Shown here in pieces: positions 53,901 to 61,793 of a DNA stretch of 64,000 bases. The stretch is from Coprobacter fastidiosus (GTDB taxonomy: Bacteria > Bacteroidota > Bacteroidia > Bacteroidales > Coprobacteraceae). Each line of letters begins with the position of its first letter. Within the stretch, counting starts at the first letter, position 1. The notes below the pieces were generated by a model. That model was not told the DNA's origin. It ran no database searches and saw nothing but the letters and a program-made list of their open reading frames with translations. The stretch covers positions 1,364,001 through 1,428,000 of the forward strand of contig NZ_AP028032.1 of the NCBI RefSeq assembly GCF_030296935.1, given 5' to 3'. Position numbers and translations under genes: made by a program.

Positions 53901-54290
53901 AACTTCATTAAGAGCATGGCTCTCTTCTTTAAGAACGACATTTATCTCTTTCTTTCCACCGACAACAATAGTTTGCGAAGTATAACCTACATAAGAGAAA
54001 ATCAAGGTCGGATTCTCAATGTCTGTAGAAATGCTGTATTTCCCATCCATATCAGACATCGTTCCCTGAGTAGAATTTTTCAAAGCAATACTAACACCGA
54101 TCAGCGGTTCTCCTTTTTCATCTGTTACGACCCCCTTTACGGTGATCTTCTTCTGAGCAACTCCGCTCTCGGCAGAACTTTTTGTTTCAGTTCTTGCGTC
54201 TCCCGTACCTGCATACAAGGACATTCCCTGCAACATAGCAACAGAGATCAGCAAAGCAGCTCTTAGTTTAGCAAAATAGTTTTTTCTCAT
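50949..54290 (-). CDS. susC: SusC/RagA TonB-dependent transporter without STN domain (PUL B)
   Basis: 1113 residues. Signal peptide to about residue 28, a carboxypeptidase-D-like regulatory domain (49-121), the SusC signature LNEVVVTAMG (127-136), a plug with SAGGAGGASKIILRGN and IVVDGVPMTNN, and a barrel ending in SFGFSLNVNF. It shares many blocks with the PUL A SusC (NVLKGANAAALYGSAA in both) but lacks the STN domain, so it cannot signal to a FecR protein in the usual way. No regulator gene lies beside PUL B. The preceding 454 bp holds no ORF. Confidence 0.94.
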   Translation of the reverse strand: MRKNYFAKLRAALLISVAMLQGMSLYAGTGDARTETKSSAESGVAQKKITVKGVVTDEKGEPLIGVSIALKNSTQGTMSDMDGKYSISTDIENPTLIFSYVGYTSQTIVVGGKKEINVVLKEESHALNEVVVTAMGILRKEKSLTYATQQIKSDDLNRVQDPNVANSIEGKVSGVVITPSAGGAGGASKIILRGNKSVFGSSTPLIVVDGVPMTNNIRGQMTDLTTMTSSGVGEGSDPLSMINPDDIESINVLKGANAAALYGSAAANGVVMITTKRGKEGKLAINFSSNLTFDTPLLTPKIQNIYGAEVTSSSIGDQLSVDSWGDKVSARSADNLVINVPLDGDQFGADRTHEVYLRNSAGNDLDDFYRTGLTANNSIALSGGTDKIQTYFSFGNSHSKGMLESNSYNRNSFAFRQSYEFFKRLHFDMSMNYVQTVTRNRPGGGTTGNPIYHMYMMPRNIDIGYYRNNYAIDGTWNSNVRSIYVLDQGQYVLTPTRVALSGPMQNWAYMEARQNNPYWLMNQNRNKVNEDRFYGTITGRADIYDGLSFQARVSIDHTKYKKDSRRYATTFLPSNMDDYGNYWKDIETANEIYTDYLLSYNKTFGDFSVSATAGWVGHLRETETQKTDVVATYIDPNNQMLSTRVNLFQTNAGGTSATKTTKLTDWDKAALITAQLGWQEKVYIDGSYRRDWYRAYKQFSDRGTPDNYGYFGVGANAIVSSLVELPDWFSYLKYRLSYSEVGNSIPNQVYAKGTEDLKTGVISPSAYARFANPLPEKTKSVETGVEMMFLDNRLNLDLTYYNSKMQDLYMIATNASGLSEPVNSGKVRNQGIEATVGYNFRFGKNWSWKTSYNVSFNDNKILETSYEEDGSEKLIYNDLMGVRVRYRKGGSIGDMYVTDFKRDEKGYYVLDSEGKPQLETEANKQYGVYAGNMNSKWQMGWSNTIRYKDFSLFFLINGRIGGKVISFTEAYLDGSGLSERTAEARQYAEQHNLIASDYGSQPGMYLPDGSNRVVPISSYYKGIGGASPASSQYIYNGTNFRLRELSLGYTFRNLIGENKNLTLSFIARNLFFIYKDSPVDPDVSLSTANGAGAFEMFNMPSSRSFGFSLNVNF

Positions 54291-54672
54291 AAATATAGTT
54301 TGATTGATTTTAGTTTTTTCATCAAGATTAAAAGACTGGCATTAGAAGTTTATTACACACTACGATCAATACAAAAAGTTTTTTAGTAATTATTTTTTCA
54401 TAAATATTTTCGGCATTCAGATTTAAAACTATTATTATATTTCCAAAAACATTTAATAGACAAATAGGTGACTTAAAAAACGTCAGCTACTTTCAATTTT
54501 TTTATGTCAACTTTATTGAAAAAAACAGGAAATATCATTTAAAGCAAAAACAAATATCTAAAAATCAATACCATACAATAATATATATTTAACAATAAAA
54601 AAAGAAAGATTTTTACTGTCGGCATTAAAAAATCGAGATATACTAAAAAGAGAGTTGTTCCAAAACAAAAAA
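54291..54672. other. PUL B upstream region, no gene
   Basis: An AT-rich region in front of susC with no ORF, no exact TAnnTTTG on the minus strand and no strong hairpin. A regulated promoter and long leader are expected here but not visible to me. Confidence 0.35.
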
Positions 54673-54714
54673 CATTGCCCGGCAGATCCTAAAAACTGAA
54701 TCTGTCGGGCAATG
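54673..54714 (-). terminator. Terminator of the membrane protein gene
   Basis: CATTGCCCGGCAGAT pairs with ATCTGTCGGGCAATG (14 of 15), with A5 and T5 flanks; the minus strand continues TTTTTTG. Confidence 0.85.
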
Positions 54715-54744
54715 CTTTTTATGCCTCAAAAACTAAACACTCAT

Positions 54745-55512
54745 TTATTCATCGAATTCTTCATTATCATAATCTACTGCAGAGACCCCGTCCGTAATAT
54801 TTTCGTTTTCCCGGTAAAGCGCCCAAAGCACTCTATAAGCAATCGTACTTATAAACGAACTCATGACTATAGTAAAAAATACACCTATGACCAGTGCAAG
54901 CAACCCCAATACATTCAACAACAATATCGACAAATACAATAATATGAGTTTCCATTCATAACCTTTTGTTATGTACCAACTCCTTTTTAACGCCGCCCTG
55001 CATCCTAACTCCGTATCGAGTATAATTATCCCCGCAAAAGAGATGCGAATCATAATCCAACATAACAAGATAGATAAACCCGCCAAAATAAGATAACCGA
55101 GTAAAGGTATGAAGACTGAAATTGCCGGCGGAGTTTTTATGGCAAAATCAGCCGCAATAAAAGCAATCAGTCCCAAAACGACAATAACCGATAAAATCAA
55201 GATCTCTAACTTCAAATAAGTCCATGCCCGAGACCAAATAGAGAGGAATACACTCATTTTCGGTTCCATCCCGTCAAGAATATTCAAAATCAATTTGCCG
55301 AACCCCATTCCAAATCCCCAAGACAATATCGCAGCCAGCAAATTTCCCAAGATATAACGCCCCGAAGTAACATTCTCTCCCGAGATAAGACTCAAAAACA
55401 GAGACACGACCATAAAGGCTAAATACAAGCCAACCATAGTAACTCCTTGTTTTTTCATAAAATCCCAAGATTTACGAAACATCATACTTTGGGAAAAAGA
55501 AACATTTTCCAT
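54745..55512 (-). CDS. Multi-pass inner-membrane protein, function unknown
   Basis: 255 residues with about six hydrophobic helices (VGLYLAFMVVSLFLSLI, NLLAAILSWGFGMGFGKLIL, LEILILSVIVVLGLIAFIA, AISVFIPLLGYLILAGLSIL, LILLYLSILLLNVLGLLALV, and a last near the C-terminus). The CRAALKRSWYITKGYEWKLI segment between helices is typical of DUF975/glycerophosphodiester-phosphodiesterase membrane-domain-like proteins of unknown role. The C-terminal tail is acidic (YDNEEFDE). It is a single-gene unit with its own terminator. Confidence 0.7.
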   Translation of the reverse strand: MENVSFSQSMMFRKSWDFMKKQGVTMVGLYLAFMVVSLFLSLISGENVTSGRYILGNLLAAILSWGFGMGFGKLILNILDGMEPKMSVFLSIWSRAWTYLKLEILILSVIVVLGLIAFIAADFAIKTPPAISVFIPLLGYLILAGLSILLCWIMIRISFAGIIILDTELGCRAALKRSWYITKGYEWKLILLYLSILLLNVLGLLALVIGVFFTIVMSSFISTIAYRVLWALYRENENITDGVSAVDYDNEEFDE

Positions 55513-55609
55513 AGTTCAAAATTTTTATGATTAATAATAATTTCAGAGCCCGTCGTCTAATCTCGGCTAAGCTCTATTGTATAATTTAATAATATTCCTC
55601 TCAAAAAAT

Positions 55610-56707
55610 TTATTTTTTCAGACGAATCACCTTGCCTCTTTCCGCACTTTTCACGGCAGACTCAAGTATTTCCACAACGATCAGATTGTTCTCTAATGAA
55701 GATAAGTCTTGCGGAGAAATTTGTATTTCTTTCCGTACCGCAGCTTTCAGAAAATAGAACGGATCATTATACGGAGTCTTTAATCGAGGAGCAACGACAG
55801 AATTTTCCTTCCTATCTGTATAAACCCGCATCTTGACAGGCGTATCTTGATAAATATACCCTTGTGAACCGTAAATGTGCATATCTTTCCTATTCATCGG
55901 CCAATTCCATGAACCCATAATCTGAACAGTCGCCGAAGGATACTCAAGTATAATCGTTGCATCATCATCAACTTTAGGATATACATGCGGCTTCTGATGT
56001 TTCAAGACCGCATATACACTGACAGGTTTTTGATTGTCAAAAAACCATGTAGCTAAATTCGCCCCGTAACACCCGAAATCAGTCACCGCACCTCCTCCGT
56101 TCAATACCGGATCTGTCAACCACCGGAGAAACTCTTCGCTGCATTTAATCTCGACCGGACCTTGGTGTCCGTCATAAACCTCCATACGGGTTATGTCACC
56201 AATACTCTCCTTGTCCTTTATCAAACGATAAGCTTCATGATTAGTATCATACCACGTGGTTTCATAATTGGTCAACAACAATATACCATTCTTCCGCGCA
56301 AGTTCTGCCATACGGTTGGCATGTTTCATACTTACGGCAAGAGGTTTTTCCACCATAACATGTATCCCCCTCGGAGCACACGCTTCAACAACCCGCAAAT
56401 GATCATAAATAGGCTCATATACAATAACAGCTTCAGGTTGCGATTTATCGAGCATTTCCTCTAAATTCTCATAAAAAAGAGAAGGGTCGACCTTTTTCCG
56501 TAACGGAGTTTTTTCTCTAAGAGCTGCATCTCTTTCTGCGACTCCGACAATCTGAAAATCGCCTCTATCGAGCCTGACCAACACTTCATGTAAATGGGAA
56601 TGAGAAAGACCGGCAATACCCAGCCTCAGCGGAGAGTTATCTTCGGCTCGTAATAAAACGCAACAACAGAAGAACACTAATAAACTTATTGTACGAGGTG
56701 CTTTCAT
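55610..56707 (-). CDS. Exported Gfo/Idh/MocA-family oxidoreductase-like protein
   Basis: 365 residues with an N-terminal Sec-type signal (TISLLVFFCCCVLLRA). The Rossmann start is LRLGIAGLSHSHLHEVL, in which the third Gly of GxGxxG is Ser. VMVEKPLAVSMKHA is the family's catalytic Lys motif, and GGGAVTDFGCYGANLATWFF is the second conserved block. Exported members of this family in Bacteroidetes hold NAD tightly and act on sugars, including GH109-type glycosidases; the actual reaction is not known. It is not in the PUL operons, though its neighbourhood fits glycan use. Confidence 0.82.
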   Translation of the reverse strand: MKAPRTISLLVFFCCCVLLRAEDNSPLRLGIAGLSHSHLHEVLVRLDRGDFQIVGVAERDAALREKTPLRKKVDPSLFYENLEEMLDKSQPEAVIVYEPIYDHLRVVEACAPRGIHVMVEKPLAVSMKHANRMAELARKNGILLLTNYETTWYDTNHEAYRLIKDKESIGDITRMEVYDGHQGPVEIKCSEEFLRWLTDPVLNGGGAVTDFGCYGANLATWFFDNQKPVSVYAVLKHQKPHVYPKVDDDATIILEYPSATVQIMGSWNWPMNRKDMHIYGSQGYIYQDTPVKMRVYTDRKENSVVAPRLKTPYNDPFYFLKAAVRKEIQISPQDLSSLENNLIVVEILESAVKSAERGKVIRLKK

Positions 56708-56845
56708 AATAATTATGTATGTATTGTAAAATTGAAATCGAATAAAGATTTATCTATATGACGATAAAGTTAACAAAAAACAATAAGTTAAAAAACATTT
56801 CCATAAAATTTAAGACGATTCTTATATATTAAGAATGCGAATTCG

Positions 56846-56853
56846 TATTTTTG
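56846..56853 (+). promoter_or_regulatory. -7 promoter element of the B3/4-domain gene
   Basis: TATTTTTG is an exact TAnnTTTG. It overlaps an in-frame TTG at 56851, so that codon cannot be the start; the ATG at 56878 is. Confidence 0.55.
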
Positions 56854-56877
56854 TCTTGCAATTTTCAATACAAACAA

Positions 56878-57552
56878 ATGAAAATACGACTTTCTATCTC
56901 GGATACAATCAAACAAACATGCCCCGAATTTACTGCTGGACTTGTCTGTGCTCAAGTAAAAAACAGTTTATATAACGAATCTCTTTGGAAAGAGATTGAA
57001 GAGGAAATAACTCAAATCCGACAAGAATACCCTTTAGAAACAATCAATAAACGGGAAACGATACTGGCAACACGGAAAGTATATAAAAACTTAGGGAAAG
57101 ACCCGAATCGCTATCGTCCTTCAGCCGAAGCTTTATGCCGTCGGTTGACAAAGGGGATGGAATTATATCATATCTCGACATTAGTGGATCTTATCAATTT
57201 GGTGTCTATTCGTACCGGATATTCTATAGGAGGTTTTGATGCCGGAAAAATAGAGGGGGACTTTCTGACTTTAGGCGTCGGTAAAGAAAACGAATTATTC
57301 CATGCTATAGGACGGGGTATATTGAACATAGAAAATCTTCCGGTATATAGAGATGCAACAGGTCCTATCGGGACACCGACAAGTGACGAAGAAAGGACAA
57401 AACTTTCTCCCGATACGACACAAATACTAATCATTATCAACGGATATTCAGGAGAAAACGGTGTAGAAAACGCTATAAAGCTAACGACAGATTTGTTAAC
57501 CCGTTATGCTTATGCCTGCGATATCGAGACCGACTATGTCCGGACTTATTAA
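56878..57552 (+). CDS. B3/4 (tRNA-editing-like) domain protein
   Basis: 224 residues from the ATG at 56878. The protein consists of one B3/B4 domain as found in the phenylalanyl-tRNA synthetase beta subunit: RKVYKNLGKDPNRYRPSAEAL and the LVDLINLVSIRTGYSIGGFDA stretch are characteristic. Free-standing versions are proposed to bind or proofread aminoacyl-tRNA; the substrate here is unknown. It ends two bases before the convergent gldH stop. Confidence 0.82.
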   Translation: MKIRLSISDTIKQTCPEFTAGLVCAQVKNSLYNESLWKEIEEEITQIRQEYPLETINKRETILATRKVYKNLGKDPNRYRPSAEALCRRLTKGMELYHISTLVDLINLVSIRTGYSIGGFDAGKIEGDFLTLGVGKENELFHAIGRGILNIENLPVYRDATGPIGTPTSDEERTKLSPDTTQILIIINGYSGENGVENAIKLTTDLLTRYAYACDIETDYVRTY

Positions 57553-57554
57553 GT

Positions 57555-58022
57555 TCATTCTCCAGCAACGGATGTTGCGGGAGTTATTTTTATGCCGACT
57601 TCCGTAATTCCGGGAATTACATCATCACGCATTCCCTGTTGAACAGAAATAGAATACCTTCCCTTACGGGGGAAATTAAAATCGGTCTTATAAGAAATCG
57701 TCTGCTGGTAGGAAGCTCCCCAACCCGAACCAAACCATTTCCCATACTCATCGGCCAAGACACAATTCAACGTATCGGTAAACTCCTCTCCTGTTTCAGC
57801 TTCACAGGTAATAAAAAGCCACAAGTTTCTATAATTGTAATCGCTGGTATAACGCAAAGACAAATCTATGTCATAGGTACTTATCGTATCTTCAATTACC
57901 GGAGAAAAACGCTCTATCACACGCTTATCCCATCCCCGTTCGGGAATGTGATTAAACGTATGATACACGTCCTTTGTGTTACAAGAAAAAAACAGTATCG
58001 GCAGACAGAATAACAGTATCAC
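57555..58022 (-). CDS. gldH: Gliding-motility/T9SS-associated lipoprotein GldH
   Basis: 155 residues. I place the start at a GTG (58020-58022) immediately after the ricT stop (TAAGGTG), because it opens the lipoprotein signal ILLFCLPILFFSC with Cys at residue 14, and the length then fits GldH. A long upstream frame to 58250 only reads through ricT. The body contains NHIPERGWDKRV and the C-terminal VQQGMRDDVIPGITEVGIKI typical of GldH. GldH belongs to the set of lipoproteins linked to gliding and type IX secretion in Bacteroidetes; its exact job is unclear. It is translationally coupled to ricT. Confidence 0.85.
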   Translation of the reverse strand: MILLFCLPILFFSCNTKDVYHTFNHIPERGWDKRVIERFSPVIEDTISTYDIDLSLRYTSDYNYRNLWLFITCEAETGEEFTDTLNCVLADEYGKWFGSGWGASYQQTISYKTDFNFPRKGRYSISVQQGMRDDVIPGITEVGIKITPATSVAGE

Positions 58023-58023
58023 C

Positions 58024-59301
58024 TTACTCAGGTGTACTTCCCGTCCGGTTGTTGCTATTGTTTTTTCCATTATTGTTGTTCCCATTTCGGTTATTATTTC
58101 CACGAACTCCGTTTTGAGAAGAAGCAGTCTCCTGTCCGGTTGTCGCTCCGGAAGCCTCGTTTCCGTTATTCCTCTTAAAACCCGGTTTCTTTCGACGGCG
58201 ATTCTGCCCGTTTCCGCCATTATTACCCGACCGCTTTTTACTCTTGTCAAAACGGGTCAGACTATCTTGCCCCACTACATCCTCAAAATCTTTTTTTACC
58301 GGTTCTTGGTCGTCCAGAACTTCAAGTTTATCGGGCTTTATACCTTTTTTATTCAACGCAATGACCTCAAAAACCCGGGAAGCATCTACAGTTACCAGAT
58401 TTGCGGCTATCTCCTTACTTGTCGAATAGGTCATTTGCCGTTTGAATATATCGGTTTTAAAATGATAATAGGTATTGTCCTTCGTTTCGAGAGCAACTTC
58501 CCGGGACGGTAATTTTTTTTGTCCTTCGACATAAGCATCGACCTCAAAATTCAAACAACATTTCAGCTTGGCACACTGTCCCGCCAATTTTTGAGGATTC
58601 AACGATATATCCTGATAGCGGGCCGCACTTGTCGCCACCGATACAAAATTAGTCATCCAAGAAGAACAACAAAGTTGGCGTCCGCAAGGACCTATTCCCC
58701 CGATGCGTCCGGCTTCTTGCCGAGCTCCTATCTGTTTCATCTCGATACGTACCCGAAAAGCCTCGGCCAACACTTTTATCAATTGACGGAAATCGACACG
58801 ATCATCTGCAATGTAATAGAAAATAGCCTTATTCCCATCTCCCTGATATTCTACATCACCAATTTTCATATCCAGATTCAAGTCTTCAGCAATCTTACGG
58901 GCACGCAACATCGTGTCATGTTCTCGGGATTTGGCCTCTTCATATTTTTCCAAATCGTTCGGTTTGGCCTTACGATAAACCCTTTTCAAATCGGGATTAT
59001 CCAATTTTACCCCATTTTTTTTCATCTGTAACAAAACAAGACGCCCGGTTAAAGTCACCTCTCCGATATCATGACCCGGATTCCCCTCGACAGCCACCAT
59101 ATCTCCTTTTTCAAGATGAATATGGGTGGAATTTTTATAATATCCTTTACGCGTATTCTTAAACTGTACCTCCACCATCTCCGTCTCACTATGAGACTCC
59201 GGCAGATCAGACAGCCAATCATAGCACTCAAGCTTATTCGCCCTACATCTTTTTTTCGATATCGGGGTATTCTCGTTATTATTATCTGACGTGTTATTCA
59301 T
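58024..59301 (-). CDS. ricT: PSP1-domain protein, RicT/YaaT family
   Basis: 425 residues from the ATG at 59301 (a longer frame opens with TTG). The PSP1 domain covers about 40-270. It includes the cysteines of CGRQLCCSSW and CAKLKCCLNFE, thought in Bacillus to bind Fe-S clusters in a complex that adjusts RNA processing by RNase Y. RNase Y (rny) is the next gene upstream in this window, which suits that role. The C-terminal 100 residues are a low-complexity tail of Asn, Arg, Gly and Lys. It is coupled to gldH, as often seen in Bacteroidetes. Confidence 0.9.
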   Translation of the reverse strand: MNNTSDNNNENTPISKKRCRANKLECYDWLSDLPESHSETEMVEVQFKNTRKGYYKNSTHIHLEKGDMVAVEGNPGHDIGEVTLTGRLVLLQMKKNGVKLDNPDLKRVYRKAKPNDLEKYEEAKSREHDTMLRARKIAEDLNLDMKIGDVEYQGDGNKAIFYYIADDRVDFRQLIKVLAEAFRVRIEMKQIGARQEAGRIGGIGPCGRQLCCSSWMTNFVSVATSAARYQDISLNPQKLAGQCAKLKCCLNFEVDAYVEGQKKLPSREVALETKDNTYYHFKTDIFKRQMTYSTSKEIAANLVTVDASRVFEVIALNKKGIKPDKLEVLDDQEPVKKDFEDVVGQDSLTRFDKSKKRSGNNGGNGQNRRRKKPGFKRNNGNEASGATTGQETASSQNGVRGNNNRNGNNNNGKNNSNNRTGSTPE

Positions 59302-59409
59302 ATAATCTGTTTTATCAAAAAAAGCTACAGTCAGCACTCAGAATCATAGATTTTGGTGAAGCCTGCAGCCCTAAATATTTATTTGTCGCAGATAAGCCGA
59401 TCTCTCGTC

Positions 59410-60951
59410 CTATTTGGCAAAGCTTACCGCACGGGTTTCACGGATAACCGTAATCTTCACCTGTCCCGGATAGGTCATTTCATCTTGAATGCGCTTTGCG
59501 ATTTCGGTCGACAGGTTTTCCGTTTCAGTATCATCGATCTTATCAGCTCCGACAATTACACGCAACTCACGCCCGGCCTGTATCGCATATGTTTTCAGAA
59601 CTCCCGGATATGAAAGGGCTAACTGTTCCAAATCATTAAGACGTTTAATATATGCTTCTACAATCTCCCGACGTGCTCCCGGACGTGCTCCCGATATCGC
59701 ATCACAAACCTGAACGATCGGAGCAAGCAAGCTTGCCATTTCCGTTTCATCATGATGAGCTCCTATCGCATTGCAAATATCGGACTTCTCTTTATATTTT
59801 TCCGCTAATTTCATACCCAATAAAGCATGCGGTAATTCCGGTTCTTCATCGGGTACTTTTCCGATGTCGTGCAAAAGGCCTGCACGTTTCGCCTTCTTAG
59901 GATTTAACCCTAATTCCGAAGCCATTATAGCACAAAGATTTGCTGTTTCCCGAGAGTGTTGCAACAGATTTTGTCCGTAAGAAGAACGATATTTCATTTT
60001 CCCCACTAATCTGATCAATTCGGGATGTAACCCGTGAATACCTAAATCTATAGCCGTACGTTTTCCGGTCTCGATAATTTCCTCCTCGATTTGCTTTCTT
60101 ACTTTCGCAACTACTTCTTCGATACGGGCAGGATGAATGCGTCCGTCCGTTACCAACTGATGCAATGCCAAACGAGCAATCTCACGACGAACAGGGTCGA
60201 ACGCTGACAAAACAATCGCCTCGGGAGTATCATCCACAATTATTTCTACACCTGTTGCGGCCTCTAATGCCCGAATATTACGGCCTTCACGACCGATAAT
60301 ACGGCCCTTTATTTCATCTGAATCGATATGGAACACCGTCACCGAATTTTCTATCGCCGTCTCTGTCGCCACTCTCTGAATGCTTTGTATTACAATTCGT
60401 TTCGCCTCTTTATTTGCAGTCAGTTTGGCTTCATCCATAATATCATTAATATAAGATGCCGCCTGCGTCTTCGCCTCTTCTTTTAACGATTCGATAAGCT
60501 TTTCTTTCGCTTCTTCTGCCGAAAGTCCCGAAAGATGTTCCAAACGTTCAACCTCGGCCTTATGCAAACGTTCCAATTCGGCTTTTTTCTTCTCTACAAT
60601 TTCTATTTGTGTGTCCAGATTGGCACGTATTGCATCAGACTCAGCTTTCTTTCGTTGCAACTCCTGCTGTTGTTGATTAAGTTGCAGCTCCCGTTGCTTT
60701 GCTTTGGCTTCTGCAGACTGCAATTTCGCATTACGTGCATTTGCCTGTTTTTCCATATCTGCCTTCAGATGCAGAAACTTTTCTTTTACTTCAAGCAATT
60801 TATTCTTTTTAATTACTTCAGCTTCCTTTGCGGCTTCTTCTATAATCGATTGTGCTCGTGTCTTCAACAAGGTCTTTCCTATTACAAAAACCACTGTCGC
60901 ACCTACCAGCAAACAAACGAGTCCCGTAATCACCAATGATATAATTTCCAT
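59410..60951 (-). CDS. rny: Ribonuclease Y
   Basis: A membrane-anchored endoribonuclease that starts mRNA turnover. 513 residues: an N-terminal membrane helix ([21 protein letters not shown]), a long coiled coil (about 30-190, [14 protein letters not shown] ... [20 protein letters not shown]), a KH domain (about 200-265, [16 protein letters not shown]) and an HD domain (about 330-430, with [12 protein letters not shown] and GAHHDETE). All expected blocks are intact. It follows zapA on the same strand, with about 94 bp between them. Confidence 0.97.
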   Translation of the reverse strand: MEIISLVITGLVCLLVGATVVFVIGKTLLKTRAQSIIEEAAKEAEVIKKNKLLEVKEKFLHLKADMEKQANARNAKLQSAEAKAKQRELQLNQQQQELQRKKAESDAIRANLDTQIEIVEKKKAELERLHKAEVERLEHLSGLSAEEAKEKLIESLKEEAKTQAASYINDIMDEAKLTANKEAKRIVIQSIQRVATETAIENSVTVFHIDSDEIKGRIIGREGRNIRALEAATGVEIIVDDTPEAIVLSAFDPVRREIARLALHQLVTDGRIHPARIEEVVAKVRKQIEEEIIETGKRTAIDLGIHGLHPELIRLVGKMKYRSSYGQNLLQHSRETANLCAIMASELGLNPKKAKRAGLLHDIGKVPDEEPELPHALLGMKLAEKYKEKSDICNAIGAHHDETEMASLLAPIVQVCDAISGARPGARREIVEAYIKRLNDLEQLALSYPGVLKTYAIQAGRELRVIVGADKIDDTETENLSTEIAKRIQDEMTYPGQVKITVIRETRAVSFAK

Positions 60952-61045
60952 TTGTTCTTATTTAATTATTAAAAAAATGCACCACATCAAAGGCAAAAAA
61001 TGCCCTGTTGCAGTGCAGGAATATATGTCTCTTAAAAAATAAAAT

Positions 61046-61345
61046 CTACTTCTGGTTCAAATAGCTATCCAACTCTTCATCTATTTCCCGAACAATTCCG
61101 GTAAAAATCTCAACATCCCGTGTCTCCCTCAGCCTTAGATATGCATGAGATAAATCAATAGCCGTCATCGCTAAAAAATCATATATCGATTTCGATTTAT
61201 CTTTGCCAAACTGCTCTCTATAAGTAGCCAGCTTTTTATTTACCAATGCAGCCGCTTGTCTCACAATCTCCTCATCTTCTCTCCTAATATTCAGAGGGTA
61301 CTTGCGCCCGGCTATTTCTAAGTGAATTTTAAATTTATCGTTCAT
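61046..61345 (-). CDS. zapA: Cell-division protein ZapA
   Basis: 99 residues, the usual size of ZapA, which cross-links FtsZ filaments. The N-terminal strand-rich part (FKIHLEIAGRKYPLNIRRED) and the helical tail (IVRQAAALVNKKLATYREQF ... AYLRLRETRDVEIF) match the family. It sits between a ZapB-like coiled-coil gene (5-bp gap) and rny. Confidence 0.92.
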   Translation of the reverse strand: MNDKFKIHLEIAGRKYPLNIRREDEEIVRQAAALVNKKLATYREQFGKDKSKSIYDFLAMTAIDLSHAYLRLRETRDVEIFTGIVREIDEELDSYLNQK

Positions 61346-61350
61346 AGCAT

Positions 61351-61644
61351 CTATTCATTTAATAAAGAGATGCATTTATCGATTTCCCGCACCAATTTAC
61401 CAAACCTGTTCCGTGCTGCTTTAATATCGCTCTCACCGAGAGCCAGCCCTCTTGCAGTCAGTAAATCCTGATATTTGATACTCATCTCATCCAAATCCCT
61501 CTGCAAGGTTGCAATTGTGCTTTTCTGTTCTTCAATGCGTTTTTCCAATTCCTCTTTTTCGCGCTTCAGAACATTACAACGTCTCATCAACTCTTGTATA
61601 TGAGCCCGCAAAGTATCCAGTACCCGCTTCGGATTGTCCGCCAT
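61351..61644 (-). CDS. ZapB-like coiled-coil protein
   Basis: 97 residues, mostly one coiled coil (about 8-70, RVLDTLRAHIQELMRRCN ... EEQKSTIATLQRDLDEM). It is placed directly before zapA, as in other Bacteroidetes. The ZapB-like label is inferred from that position and size rather than sequence identity. Its own -7 promoter box is at 61663-61670, giving a very short leader, and the transcript should run into zapA and rny. Confidence 0.75.
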   Translation of the reverse strand: MADNPKRVLDTLRAHIQELMRRCNVLKREKEELEKRIEEQKSTIATLQRDLDEMSIKYQDLLTARGLALGESDIKAARNRFGKLVREIDKCISLLNE

Positions 61645-61662
61645 TTTATATCAAATTCTATA

Positions 61663-61670
61663 CAAATATA
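61663..61670 (-). promoter_or_regulatory. -7 promoter element of the ZapB-like/zapA/rny operon
   Basis: The minus strand reads TATATTTG, an exact TAnnTTTG, 19 bp before the ATG at 61644. Confidence 0.55.
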
Positions 61671-61726
61671 GAGATTCTGATCGAATATTGAAATATATCC
61701 GTAGTTATTTTTAATGATATATATGA

Positions 61727-61767
61727 TTTTATTCCGATCCGATTTTATTTTTTGGATCGGAATAAAA
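61727..61767 (-). terminator. Hairpin after the pullulanase gene
   Basis: A perfect 14-bp stem TTTTATTCCGATCC / GGATCGGAATAAAA lies 27 bp past the stop. The T-rich part is inside the stem, so strength is uncertain. Confidence 0.65.
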
Positions 61768-61793
61768 CAATTAATAGATTATAATTCAAGCAT

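Noticed and set aside
58022-58250. The N-terminal extension of the GldH frame to 58250.
   Set aside because: It overlaps ricT out of frame, is rich in Arg and lacks a signal. The GTG at 58022 gives a proper lipoprotein.
60952-61045. A possible 6S RNA between rny and zapA, as zapA neighbours 6S RNA in Proteobacteria.
   Set aside because: The gap is only 94 bp and shows no long 6S-like hairpin with a central bubble.
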